Part shown: positions 40,168 to 49,900 of the stretch, one piece after another
Layout: the number at the start of each line of letters is the position of its first letter
How positions within the stretch are numbered: position 1 is the stretch's first letter
Assembly: GCF_001921745.1 (NCBI RefSeq)
Contig: NZ_MRYA01000005.1
Location: 62,001 to 126,000 of the forward strand
From: Psychrobacter sp. Cmf 22.2
GTDB lineage: Bacteria; Pseudomonadota; Gammaproteobacteria; Pseudomonadales; Moraxellaceae
DNA length: 64,000 bases
Reading direction: 5' to 3'
Position numbers and translations under genes: made by a program
The notes under the pieces: generated by a model
Seen by the model: the letters and a program-made list of their open reading frames with translations, nothing else
Database searches by the model: none
What the model was told of the DNA's origin: nothing

Positions 40168-41220
40168 TTATACCTTACATGCTACGCTGGCTGCTTTAGC
40201 TTCCTCATAAACACCATAAGCATCTAGCCCTAAAGCACTAACGTCATCAAGATATTTTTTTGTACCTTTTTCAAGTGGACCTTTCCAATCCGGATCATTG
40301 AGTGGGTCTGGAATATTAACTACTTCATCCCCTCTCTCAATCGCTGCTTGTATTTGTGTCGAGTAAGTTTCATCCCACATTGCCCCTACTTTTTTACTAA
40401 GCGCCATACCTGAATTGTCATCAACGACTTTTTTCAAGTCTTCTGGCAAACCTTCGTATTTATCTTTATTCATAGTTACCATTAGAGCAGAGCTATAAAA
40501 TGGCATGTTAGTATGATATTTCGTCAGTTCATTAAGCTTAAAAGTTTCCATGGCTTCCCATGGAAAGCTTAAGCCATCAACAACACCTCGCTGTAAGGAG
40601 GTATATATATCAGTAGCAGGTAACCCCACAGGTGAAGCGCCCATACTTTCAATGATATCCCCTGCCACTGCCGAAGGTCTACGTATGCGCATACCTTTCA
40701 TATCTTCAGGAGTTTTTATTATTTTATCTGTACTATGTAAAGTCCCAGGCCCCGTAGCGAACATAAAAAGCAAATGTGAATCTTCGTACTCACTAGAGAT
40801 AGTCCCATTTTCATAAAGGGTTTGTAACATACAGCCTGTTTGTGTCGACGAGTTAGACAATCCTGGAAGTTCTGCAATCTGGGATAGTGGGAATCGACCA
40901 CTCGTATAACCTTGCACTTGAGAGCCAATATCAATCGTTCCTTTTACGGCAGACTCATAAGCTGTATCTGCTTTACTAATCGTTGCTGAAGGATATACTT
41001 CAACTTTAAGACGACCATTGGAGTCTGCTTCAATTTGCTTGGCCCATGGTTCAAAAATCTGTTCATTAATGTCAGATGTCGCTGGGTAAAAATGTGAAAA
41101 ACGTAGAACAGTGGTATCTTGTGATGAGGCAACTTCACTACTCTTATCGGTTTCGCCAGAACATCCGATTAAGCTGATAGCTGCAAATGCAGTAATAGAA
41201 AATAAAGAGAAAAGTTTCAC
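40168..41220 (-). CDS. TRAP transporter substrate-binding lipoprotein (DctP type), orphan
   Basis: 350-aa solute-binding protein. A lipobox (AAISLIGC, Cys20) indicates membrane anchoring, less usual than a free periplasmic DctP. The DctP fold is evident in LRFSHFYPATSDINEQIFEPWAKQI, KGMRIRRPSA, GASPVGLPATDIYTSLQRGVVDG and the helix-rich end. The conserved Arg in MRIRRP binds carboxylates in this family. No DctQ or DctM membrane subunit is nearby, so it must share one encoded elsewhere or act as a sensor. Divergent from the dehydrogenase-lactonase pair. Confidence 0.87.
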   Translation of the reverse strand: MKLFSLFSITAFAAISLIGCSGETDKSSEVASSQDTTVLRFSHFYPATSDINEQIFEPWAKQIEADSNGRLKVEVYPSATISKADTAYESAVKGTIDIGSQVQGYTSGRFPLSQIAELPGLSNSSTQTGCMLQTLYENGTISSEYEDSHLLFMFATGPGTLHSTDKIIKTPEDMKGMRIRRPSAVAGDIIESMGASPVGLPATDIYTSLQRGVVDGLSFPWEAMETFKLNELTKYHTNMPFYSSALMVTMNKDKYEGLPEDLKKVVDDNSGMALSKKVGAMWDETYSTQIQAAIERGDEVVNIPDPLNDPDWKGPLEKGTKKYLDDVSALGLDAYGVYEEAKAASVACKV

Positions 41221-41258
41221 TATTAATTCCTTTTGATAGTGATTGCAAGTAGGAGATC

Positions 41259-41320
41259 ATTTGACATAACGTATGGTATGAATCGTTTAAAAATAACAGT
41301 TATAGTGATACCAGTCAAAT
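41259..41320. promoter_or_regulatory. Nested inverted repeats in the divergent promoter region
   Basis: ATTTGAC (41259-41265) and TGGTAT (41274-41279) are mirrored by ATACCA (41308-41313) and GTCAAAT (41314-41320). Spacing is asymmetric. They lie between the TRAP gene and the dehydrogenase gene, where a substrate-responsive repressor could act. No regulator gene is adjacent. Confidence 0.4.
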
Positions 41321-41521
41321 CATTTTACGTATGCCTGAATGTGTGTATAATCCGTAGATACTCAAGTTTTATTTTTAAAGGTCGCTAACACTTTCTGCTA
41401 TTAAACTTAACGTTATCTAGTACGTTAAATGACAAAAATTGATATAAGATAAATTTCTGTTACTAGCACTTCGAACTTAGCGTTATTTTATATAAAATAC
41501 ATCTACACAAGGAAGAACAAA

Positions 41522-42685
41522 ATGACAGGGATTGAGTTTTATACCAATAGTCATATTATCAGTGAAGTTGACAGCATGCGTCAGAAGCTCGGTACATTAG
41601 CTAAACAGTATCGTGCGACGTCAGCTATTATCGTTACGGATACTGGAATCTCTAATCTAGGCTATGTCGATATTGCTCAGCAATCTTTAGAAGAAGCTGG
41701 TATTAATGTTGTTGTATTCGATAGTGTCATTGCTGATCCACCTATTGAGATCGTCAATGATGCTATTAAAACTGCCAGAGACAGCAATTGTGATCTGGTT
41801 ATCGGTTTAGGTGGCGGCAGTTCTATCGATACTGCAAAAATCGTCGCCTTACATCCTAACAATTTTGAGTCTATAAATGATATTTTGGATCAAGATGTTA
41901 GTGAATTTGATAGACTGCCTTTATTTGCCATTCCCACTACTGCTGGTACTGGAGCAGAATCTACCTTTGTCTCTGTTATCACAGCGCAAGATGGTAGTAA
42001 AAAAGCCATTTACACTCCAAACATCTTGCCTGATGTTGCCATTTTAGATGCCACTCTGACACTTAAACTCCCACGTCATATTACCGCGGCAACCGCTTTG
42101 GATGCTATGGTTCACTGTGTTGAAGCATATACAAGTCGCACTAAGAAAAACCCTATTTCAGATGCATTAGCTGTTAAAGGACTACAGATGCTCTGGAGTA
42201 ATTTTGAACAGGTTATGAATCAAGGCGATGATATCGAAGCTCGTTCTAATATGTTATTGGGCTCAACCTTGGCTGGTATTGCTTTCGTCAACTCATCAGT
42301 AGCAGCTGTTCATGGACTCTCCTACCCACTTAGTATTAACTTTCATGTACCGCATGGACATGCTAATGCACTTGTCATGTGTGGCGTCTTTTCATTTAAT
42401 CTATCAACAGCCGCACCACTCTATGCAGAACTGGCTCATGCCGTTATGCCTAGTCAAACCGCTGACCTAACAGACTTAGATGCAGCAGGCTTATTCATTG
42501 CTGAACTAAGAAAATTTTTGGAAACAAGCGGTCTCAAGTATCGCTTAAGTGAATTAAATATTACAAAACAGGATATTCCGGTTCTAGCTGATATCGTTAC
42601 CAATACTTACGCTCGCCTTATTGCGACTAACCCAAAGGATATGTCATTAGAAGAGGTAACAAACATATATAAGGAGATACTCTAA
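41522..42685 (+). CDS. Iron-containing alcohol dehydrogenase
   Basis: Group III NAD(P)-dependent dehydrogenase, 387 aa. Cofactor motif GLGGGSSIDTAK; metal ligands in LDAMVHCVEAYTS and VHGLSYPLSINFHVPHGHANA (Asp, His, His, His). Substrate cannot be named; it likely oxidises a polyol or hydroxy acid given its neighbours. AAGGAAG ribosome site. It precedes the SMP-30 gene by 73 bp on the same strand. Confidence 0.9.
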   Translation: MTGIEFYTNSHIISEVDSMRQKLGTLAKQYRATSAIIVTDTGISNLGYVDIAQQSLEEAGINVVVFDSVIADPPIEIVNDAIKTARDSNCDLVIGLGGGSSIDTAKIVALHPNNFESINDILDQDVSEFDRLPLFAIPTTAGTGAESTFVSVITAQDGSKKAIYTPNILPDVAILDATLTLKLPRHITAATALDAMVHCVEAYTSRTKKNPISDALAVKGLQMLWSNFEQVMNQGDDIEARSNMLLGSTLAGIAFVNSSVAAVHGLSYPLSINFHVPHGHANALVMCGVFSFNLSTAAPLYAELAHAVMPSQTADLTDLDAAGLFIAELRKFLETSGLKYRLSELNITKQDIPVLADIVTNTYARLIATNPKDMSLEEVTNIYKEIL

Positions 42686-42758
42686 TAAAAGCTGTCATTA
42701 TTTAAAACAGTTGTATTTATTTATCAAGGAAGATAACCACTACTCAAGGGAAATAATC

Positions 42759-43658
42759 ATGTCAGAATATAAATTAGACGTTGTTGTTGATGGCTTTCAT
42801 TATTTAGAAGGACCGCGCTGGTATAACGATGCTTTATGGTTTGTTGATTTTTATACACAAGGAGTTTATCGCGTTAATGAACAAGGTGTGGCAGAAAAGA
42901 TCGTCCATATTGAACAGCAACCCTCTGGTTTAGGTTGGCTACCTGACGGGCGTATGCTGGTTGTGTCGATGAAAGATCGTAAAGTCTTACGCTTAGAAGA
43001 CGATGGCGAATTAGTCGTTCATGCTGATATCTGGGAGCACTGCGATGGGCATGCCAACGATATGGTGGTTGCTCCTAATGGCAATGCTTATGTTGGTAAT
43101 TTTGGTTTTGACTTGATGGGCGGTGCTGACCATAGCCATGCCGGTCTAGTATTGGTCAAACCAGATGGAAGCTCGCAAGTTGTTGCAGAAGGTCTATCCT
43201 TCCCTAATGGTATGGTGATATCGGCCGACGAAAAAACATTAATCGTCAACGAGTTGTTTGGCAATAAAATCACGCAATTTGATATCAAAGAAGATGGTAG
43301 CCTCGGAGAAAAGCGTGACTTTGCAAACTTTGGTGAATTGGGTGATGAGCCAAACCTCGGTGTGCGCATAGAAGGCGCAAGTATTTTACCAGATGGCCTT
43401 ACCTTAGACGCTGAAGGTGCGGTTTGGATTGCAGACACGCTGAATCAACGCGCTGTCCGTATTGCGGAAGGTGGCGAAGTTCTAGATATTGTCGATACTG
43501 CCCCTGATGGTATTTTTGCTGTTGCTCTAGGTGGACAAGAGGGGAAAACACTCTTTATGTGTGCTGCACCTGACTGGGATGAAGCGTCTCGCAAGGCTGA
43601 AACCAAAGGTCGGATGTTATCTACACAAGTTAAAGTAGGTCATGCTGGTACGCCATAA
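42759..43658 (+). CDS. SMP-30/gluconolactonase-family lactonase
   Basis: 299-aa six-bladed beta-propeller expected to hydrolyse sugar lactones. Family signs: VVDGFHYLEGPRWYNDALWFVD with the metal-binding Glu, DGHANDMVVAPNGNAYVGNFG (Asn ligand), LSFPNGMVIS and LDAEGAVWIADTLNQRAVR. ATG at 42759 follows AAGGGAAAT; the frame is open to 42711. With the upstream dehydrogenase and divergent TRAP protein it suggests uptake and oxidation of a carboxylated sugar to a lactone and then an acid. Confidence 0.88.
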   Translation: MSEYKLDVVVDGFHYLEGPRWYNDALWFVDFYTQGVYRVNEQGVAEKIVHIEQQPSGLGWLPDGRMLVVSMKDRKVLRLEDDGELVVHADIWEHCDGHANDMVVAPNGNAYVGNFGFDLMGGADHSHAGLVLVKPDGSSQVVAEGLSFPNGMVISADEKTLIVNELFGNKITQFDIKEDGSLGEKRDFANFGELGDEPNLGVRIEGASILPDGLTLDAEGAVWIADTLNQRAVRIAEGGEVLDIVDTAPDGIFAVALGGQEGKTLFMCAAPDWDEASRKAETKGRMLSTQVKVGHAGTP

Positions 43659-43669
43659 TTATTTTTTAG

Positions 43670-43762
43670 CCTGCTAAATCTAGTTGCCTTCAACTAAATC
43701 TAGCTACACTTAGCTACGTTTAGCCGCAAATAGCTACCTTTTAGCTAAACCTAGCTATTTGC
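43670..43762. repeat. TAGCTA-type short repeat array with an 11-bp inverted repeat
   Basis: About 90 bp packed with variants of CTAGCTA/TTAGCTA between convergent genes. GCAAATAGCTA (43726-43736) and TAGCTATTTGC (43752-43762) are perfect complements and may act as a terminator for either gene. The array overlaps the last codons of the leftward remnant gene. Confidence 0.6.
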
Positions 43763-44308
43763 AAGATACCAAGTTTGGTTTTTAGAGGTCACAAAACCAT
43801 CGCGCCGCATTTCCTGGAATAGATTACGCACTTTGTTCTTACGCTGTTTATCGTCCAATACTTGCGGTAACTTATTAGCCAGCATTTTATCAAAGTCAGC
43901 TAGTCTGCCTCGCTCAAACGTCTTAAGATATTCTATAATCAAGCTTTGATAATGCATGTCATCTAAGCCGCGCATTTGCATATACTCTGCTTGCTGCTCA
44001 GTATGCTTAGCAACATTAGCGGCAATGATATAGCTGTTTTTACGTCCTTCTATCAATGACTTTTTGCGTAGCGCATCGGCTTCCTCTTCAGTGATCGCCT
44101 GCCCTTTTTGGACTTTATCAAGCGCTATGATGTCATGCAGTGTGAGATTATCCACGGTTGCTAACTGCTTGGCGTACTCTTGATCAAGTACCTTGCCTGT
44201 AAACTTCACGCCTACCCTTTCACGGGTTAAGTCATAATCTGGTAGAGGAAAAAAGCGCTTAGACTGAATCTGATACATTTTTTTGATACCGCTACCGACT
44301 GTATCCAT
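43751..44308 (-). pseudogene. C-terminal remnant of an AlbA_2/RecG-like ATP-binding DNA-interacting protein
   Basis: The 185-aa open frame begins inside a conserved motif (MDTVGSGIKKMYQIQSKRFF), which in full-length relatives is the end of an HATPase_c_4-type domain following an AlbA/schlafen-like N-terminus. Translation of the bases just before the ATG (VSLNT) still fits that family, until a stop appears next to the upstream gene's end. So the 5' two thirds are missing. The rest is a winged-helix tail ending FVTSKNQTWYLANS. It follows the 425-aa membrane protein by 28 bp. It may be dead or translated as a fragment. Confidence 0.7.
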
Positions 44309-44336
44309 CGTATTTAGACTGACCCATTTAATTACT

Positions 44337-45614
44337 TTATTTTAATGGAGGATTAGTGCTTGATAATAACTGCTCTAATGGTGTAGTCATATTCCAGTTG
44401 TAAAAATAATCCAAGCAGTTCACAATCACAAAAATAATGAGAGCACATACTAATAATAAATATCCAGCATGTGTGATTATTTTGACTTTAACAGGGGTAA
44501 TCTCGGAATTCCACTTATCAAGCAGTGCATCAGGTATCTTATTCTCTGCTACAAATCCATTAATTTGACATCTCAAATGCCACAGATTGTAGCCCTGTTG
44601 AAAAGTCGCGTACAACACCATAACGGAGTAGACGCAGATTGAACCAATTACAAGACTATTAATTTTCGCACTAAATTTTGCCATTGAAATAAGTGCAATG
44701 GTTACAGGTATAGCCAAAATCTGTGTTTGTAGGTTTGTGATTATATCGTTAGCTTTTTCAAGAAACTTTTCAGAATGCTCGGTAATTTTGTCATTAAATT
44801 TCGAAAACTTAAAGTCATCTAGGTAGAGAGCGTATTTAGAAAGTACAGACTGGTACGTACTTTCTAAGTTTTGGAGTAATGAAAAAATTCTATCTTCTTT
44901 CTCTACACCGACGAGACTGTCAATAACTATACTCGCAACAATAGTATTTCTTTCAGTTTCGTGAACTAGAAGTGACTTCTTGACTTCATCATCATCGTTA
45001 TTGATATCTGCATTTAACCAGCTAGTAAACTTCTCAATTATAGTGCACAGATTGCCAGATTCTGAACTACGAGGTTTAGAAGTCTTTACTGAGCTTAGAT
45101 AAAGCTTAGCGGTATCTAAATAACGCTTAGTTCCGCTAGGCATTGTTGGAATTTCACAATGAGTCTGAGCAAAAATAACAATCTGTTTGTCTTTAAAATA
45201 ATACTGCTCTTTCAAGCAGTTAATAAATTTAAAAATTAACTCTAAGGTAGGTAATAAAGTATTATCGCTACTGTTTTTAAAGTCATATTTATCTTCATAG
45301 ACAATTATTTCATCAGGGCTAGTATCATAACTCTCGTCTTCAAGGACATGTTCGATATAGCTTTCATATGAAGCATACTGATCCGCAGTATCGACAATAG
45401 TTAAACTATAATTTATATTTTTATCTATCTCATAACAATCGTCTTTAGTAGTAAACTTTGCAATACTCACAAAGTCCCCAGCTTCAAATGATTGAATGAG
45501 CGTGATATCTTCCTTTTCTTCGAAAGTAAAACGACCAGTGATACGCTTGCCAGAGAATTTAACATTCTGACTTCGTTTCACCAAAGTTAAGACTTGCTCA
45601 CGTAGTTGGTTCAT
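44337..45614 (-). CDS. Unknown membrane-anchored protein, 425 aa
   Basis: No family recognised. Residues 1-290 are soluble: a beta-rich start (FSGKRITGRFTFEE), acidic middle, then helices (SLLQNLESTYQSVLSKYALYL). Residues about 295-405 hold three hydrophobic segments (ILAIPVTIALISMAKF, LVIGSICVYSVMVLYATF, AGYLLLVCALIIFVIVNCL). It is 8 bp after the NdpA-like gene, surely co-translated with it. A cytosolic sensor domain plus C-terminal membrane helices is a layout often seen in abortive-infection effectors; that role is inference from layout and neighbourhood only. Confidence 0.6.
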   Translation of the reverse strand: MNQLREQVLTLVKRSQNVKFSGKRITGRFTFEEKEDITLIQSFEAGDFVSIAKFTTKDDCYEIDKNINYSLTIVDTADQYASYESYIEHVLEDESYDTSPDEIIVYEDKYDFKNSSDNTLLPTLELIFKFINCLKEQYYFKDKQIVIFAQTHCEIPTMPSGTKRYLDTAKLYLSSVKTSKPRSSESGNLCTIIEKFTSWLNADINNDDDEVKKSLLVHETERNTIVASIVIDSLVGVEKEDRIFSLLQNLESTYQSVLSKYALYLDDFKFSKFNDKITEHSEKFLEKANDIITNLQTQILAIPVTIALISMAKFSAKINSLVIGSICVYSVMVLYATFQQGYNLWHLRCQINGFVAENKIPDALLDKWNSEITPVKVKIITHAGYLLLVCALIIFVIVNCLDYFYNWNMTTPLEQLLSSTNPPLK

Positions 45615-45622
45615 TTGAACCT

Positions 45623-46876
45623 CTATTTAAATAGTTTTCTAACTGCTAGTAGGTTCTCTGAGCTAACCTTTATTTCGATAATCGCCTCATCATTATCACT
45701 CTCTTTTAGCTTAACCTCTTCACCAAGTAAACTACGGCTACCACTAATTTTGAGAATTTCATCGTCACCAATTTCGCCAAAATCGAGAGAAAACATTTCA
45801 TAATTTTGAAGTGGTTTTTTTGCAGGAGCGAAAACATTGCTATTATTTTCATCAGTTGCTGAATAACCGTTATTCTCTCTGAAGGTTTTAAAACTATCTC
45901 CAACCGCTATAGTTAGATTAGATAAGGTGCTTTTAGTTACTATTATTGGATCTATTTCATCAACTATATTAACGCTTTTTTTGGTTTTGGCTTTATGACC
46001 AAGTAATGTAAGTACCTCACTTTGAATCTCTTTTTTTGACTTCTCATCGAATGAGCTTTTATCGAGGTAATTAATCAAACTTTTCATTAGTTTAGTCGTT
46101 GCTACGGTATCATCAAGTCTAACTCTTATTGGTAAGAAATCTTGAATATATTCAGGAATTTTACTGCTAGTTCCTTTTTGGATCCATTGTATATAGTTCT
46201 CAGCTTGATAGGTGCTTTCTGAATTTTTGTATTTGTGATCTTTAAGCTTTGTGATATTGATACGACATGCAATTTTCAGATTAGAGGCGTCAATATGATT
46301 CGTATCTATGATCTCTCCTGTTTCTTCGTTTATTGTAATTGCATCTGTCAGACTCAATAGAGCAATATCAAGATATTCAATACCATCTAGTGTATAAAAG
46401 ATCATTGGTAGATGATCACCAGTAGTCATAGGTTCTTCATATACATGATAATGCAAGGCTTTGGTAAGATGGTTAGTGATGCGTCTATATCTTGTTTGTG
46501 CTAATGACTCCTGCCTTAATACTGATCTGTCTTCATCAGGTTCAGATGGCACAGACGCTAATAGCTCCCGAGCAAATATATTATAAAAAGCTACATTAGC
46601 AGGTTTCGTAAAATTTAAAAGCTTCAGATTAATTATACATAGGTAGTCAGATAGCACCTCTCCTAAGGTATCAGGGATATCAAAAGCTTCAACATGCGAA
46701 TGGGCTAATCCATTTTTTTCTAATTGCTCATCAAGAAATTCAATTAATTTGCACACTTGTACGCTATCGGCATGAAGATTTTTCCGAATCAATGGAGGCG
46801 TTACAGATTCCTGATGAGCCACTTTGATAATTTGATGGATTATACTTGCTTGGACTACAGCCTTAGGTTGACTCAT
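45623..46876 (-). CDS. Divergent NdpA/YejK-like nucleoid-associated protein
   Basis: 417-aa protein. Residues about 165-245 follow the pattern of E. coli YejK: a hydrophobic strand (LPMIFYTLDGIEYLDIALLS), then INEETGEIIDTNHIDASNLK, ACRINITKL, YIQWIQKGTSSKIPEYIQDF. The order and spacing (ID-x2-H, I-A-x-R-I, KG, DFL) match my memory of the 37-kDa nucleoid-associated family. It is longer than YejK (335 aa). Located between hsdR (89-bp gap) and the membrane protein (8-bp gap). NdpA relatives recur in defence regions; how this one acts is unknown. Confidence 0.6.
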   Translation of the reverse strand: MSQPKAVVQASIIHQIIKVAHQESVTPPLIRKNLHADSVQVCKLIEFLDEQLEKNGLAHSHVEAFDIPDTLGEVLSDYLCIINLKLLNFTKPANVAFYNIFARELLASVPSEPDEDRSVLRQESLAQTRYRRITNHLTKALHYHVYEEPMTTGDHLPMIFYTLDGIEYLDIALLSLTDAITINEETGEIIDTNHIDASNLKIACRINITKLKDHKYKNSESTYQAENYIQWIQKGTSSKIPEYIQDFLPIRVRLDDTVATTKLMKSLINYLDKSSFDEKSKKEIQSEVLTLLGHKAKTKKSVNIVDEIDPIIVTKSTLSNLTIAVGDSFKTFRENNGYSATDENNSNVFAPAKKPLQNYEMFSLDFGEIGDDEILKISGSRSLLGEEVKLKESDNDEAIIEIKVSSENLLAVRKLFK

Positions 46877-46965
46877 TTACACTCCGATTAGTCAATATGT
46901 ACAGATTAAAAACGACTACAGTTCATAGTCACATTATTTATAGTGAGATAGAACCTAACTTCGAT

Positions 46966-49900
46966 CTAAGCCCTCATCTCATAAACACTATCGTTACCGC
47001 CTCTATAACTAGCAAAGATATGCTGATAGACGTCTGTTGCTTTAGTATCGACATCTTCATCACTATATGATTCTTGAGGTAGCCATAACAGATTGTCATG
47101 GATAACTATCTTAATCTGCGCAATAACCTCACGACTTTCTCGCCAGCGTTCAATATTTAGCTTTTCAGCCTTTAATACGTCTAGTGTTTTCTTAGCCACT
47201 TTCTTAACTTCTTTGACGTCTTTTTCGCTAAGCTCCTTACCTTCAGTCAGTAGATCAAAAATCGCTAACACCTCCTGATCACCTAAGTTTTCTTTTACAG
47301 CTCTCTGCTCTTCCTCAGATAAGTCTTTGACGAAATCGTTCAAGTCGTCAAAAACCTTAACCGTGTTCTCTAGAGATTTACCTGCATTGTAATCATCTAT
47401 TATTTCTTTATAACGCTCATAGAACTTAACTCTTGAAGGATTTTCCTTCAGCATTTGTTTTAGCTTATTCTCAATGATTTGTTGCAGGGTGTAGGTGATC
47501 GTATTTTTTTGCTCAGACTTAGCAAATGCACCTTTTAATTTATCAAAATCCAAATTGCTTAGGTCAATATAGATACCGTCTACATGATCACTTTGTTTGA
47601 CACTGATACTATCACTCACCAATATTTGTAGCTTTTGCATGACTTCGGTGATATCAGCAGATTTGACACTTTTATTGAGGCGCTTATAAATAGCGTCAAT
47701 TGCGTTATGGTCTTTGGTATGAGCTTTGGCTTGCGGTTCAGGAAAGAGAGCTTTGTATTTCCTAAAGACGTTTCTTGCCATAACCTCGAAGGTAGCGCGA
47801 GTATCCTCGTTTAAACACACGCAGTTTTCAGCTTCTTGTATTTTGCTTATCCTCATCATTGGATTAGCATTCTTGAGAGACTCAAGATCAAAGTCTAGTG
47901 AGTGAAGATGCTTTGTCGTCTCTTCAATAGCAGCTCTGAGCTCTTCTTCTAGTTCAGATAGATCTTCTATTGGGCTACCAGTGCCCTCTCCCTTACCTCC
48001 GCCACCAGTATTGCCACCTTCACCATATACAGAATATGCTTTTTCTAGCTGCTCGTAGACATTGCCATAATCAACAATTAAGCCATTTTCTTTTTCATCA
48101 TCATAGACACGGTTCGCCCTAGCTATGGTCTGCATCAAAGTATGACCTTTGATTGGCTTGTCTAGGTATACGGTAGAGACAGACTGAGCATCAAACCCTG
48201 TGATCCACATGGCACAGACAATCGCGAGACGGAACGGATTATCAGGATCTTTAAATTCTTTTTCTAGATCACGCTCTACCATTTTTTTACGATGGGTCGC
48301 GATATCTAGTCCCAGTTTTTTAAACTTATCAACTTCATTTTGCTCACTACTGACTACAACGCAAACCTCAGTTTCAGTAACTCTTTTGTATTTACGGCGC
48401 AGCTCTTGAGCTTCTTGCAGATCTTCAGCGTCATCGATACGCTTTTGCAGCTCGACCAGATATTCATCCCAATAGTTTTTGATCAGATCATACATACGAA
48501 CCGCAGTCGGCTTATCAAGAGTCACTAGCATGCCTTTACCCTGATAGCCACGCTCATTAAAGTGCCATACCAAATCTTTAGCAATGGTCTCTAGTCGTGA
48601 CTGTGCGGTTAATATAGGATAATTTTTACTGAATTTGTAGATGAGCTTTTGTCTTTGCTCCTCATCTAAGTTCTCATCTTCTAGCGCTTCAGCCATCTTT
48701 TCATCGAGATCTGGATTGTCGATCTCGAGTAGCTCCCCCTTATTTAGATAATGCAGCGGTAGCGTCGCCCCATCTTCAACTGCACGTTTAAAGTCATAAA
48801 CGGAAACATAATCACCAAATATATTTTTGGTAAGCTCTTCTTCATCCTTGATAATAGGCGTACCTGTAAAGCCTAGGTATGAGGCATTAGGCAAGCCATA
48901 AAAACGCATATTACGCGCGTAGATACCGCCTTGTGTACGGTGGGCTTCATCTGAGATAACGATGACATTTTTTCGATTGGTAATGAGTGGATATTCGCTC
49001 TCTTTCTTGGGGTCTATAGAAAACTTATGAATCAAGGTAAATATATAGCGATGGTTTTCTGATAACAGCTCACGCAAGTGCTCGCGTCCCGTTATACCAG
49101 ATTTGTTACCTGCAATTAGATGCTTTTCGTTTACTACGCCAACACCTGAGAACGTATCATAAAGCTGACTTTCCAGCTCGCTTCTATCGACTACTAACAG
49201 GAAGGTATAAGAGCCGCCCATCGTGCGATGGATTTTTTCGCATAAAAAAACCATCGAATAAGACTTGCCGCTACCTTGGGTATGCCAAAACACGCCAAGC
49301 TTGCCTTGCAAGTCTTCAATGTCATCTACTTGATCAATGACTTTATTAACGCCAATATATTGATGGTTTTTTGCCATTATTTTGACAACCTCACCGTATG
49401 AGGTATCAAACAATAAAAAGTTCTCAAAAATATCCATTAGGCGCTTGGGATCGCATGTACCACGAATCATGGTATCTAGGCTAACTACACCTTCTGCGTT
49501 TTCTTCTATACGCTTCCAATCAAGGAAGTACTTATAAGGACTGGTTATCGTACCGACTTTGGTATCTATACCATTGCTTAGAATGACAAAGCCATTACAA
49601 TGAAAAATAGTAGGAATGGTGTCTTTATAATCAGTAAAGTTATCATCATAAGCGTGACGTAAATCTTTATGATGGGCTTTTAGCTCAAAGAACACCAATG
49701 GAATACCATTGACGAAACCCACCATGTCAGGACGACGGTTATAAAGATCGCCTATGACCTCTAATTGCCTGACTGCTAAAAAGCTATTATTGGTATAGTC
49801 ATTATAATCAAAGACTTTTAGATGACGCTCTTCAAGCTCATTATCGCTATTAGTGAACTTAACGGGGACGCCGTCTTTGAGCAGCTTATACTTTTCTTGA

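Noticed and set aside
41522..43658. Dehydrogenase and lactonase as part of the defence system
   Set aside because: Both are complete, typical metabolic enzymes in the opposite orientation to the restriction operon; cargo is the simpler reading.
43670..43762. Possible CRISPR-like array
   Set aside because: The TAGCTA units are too short and irregularly spaced, with no constant-length spacers and no cas genes anywhere in the window.
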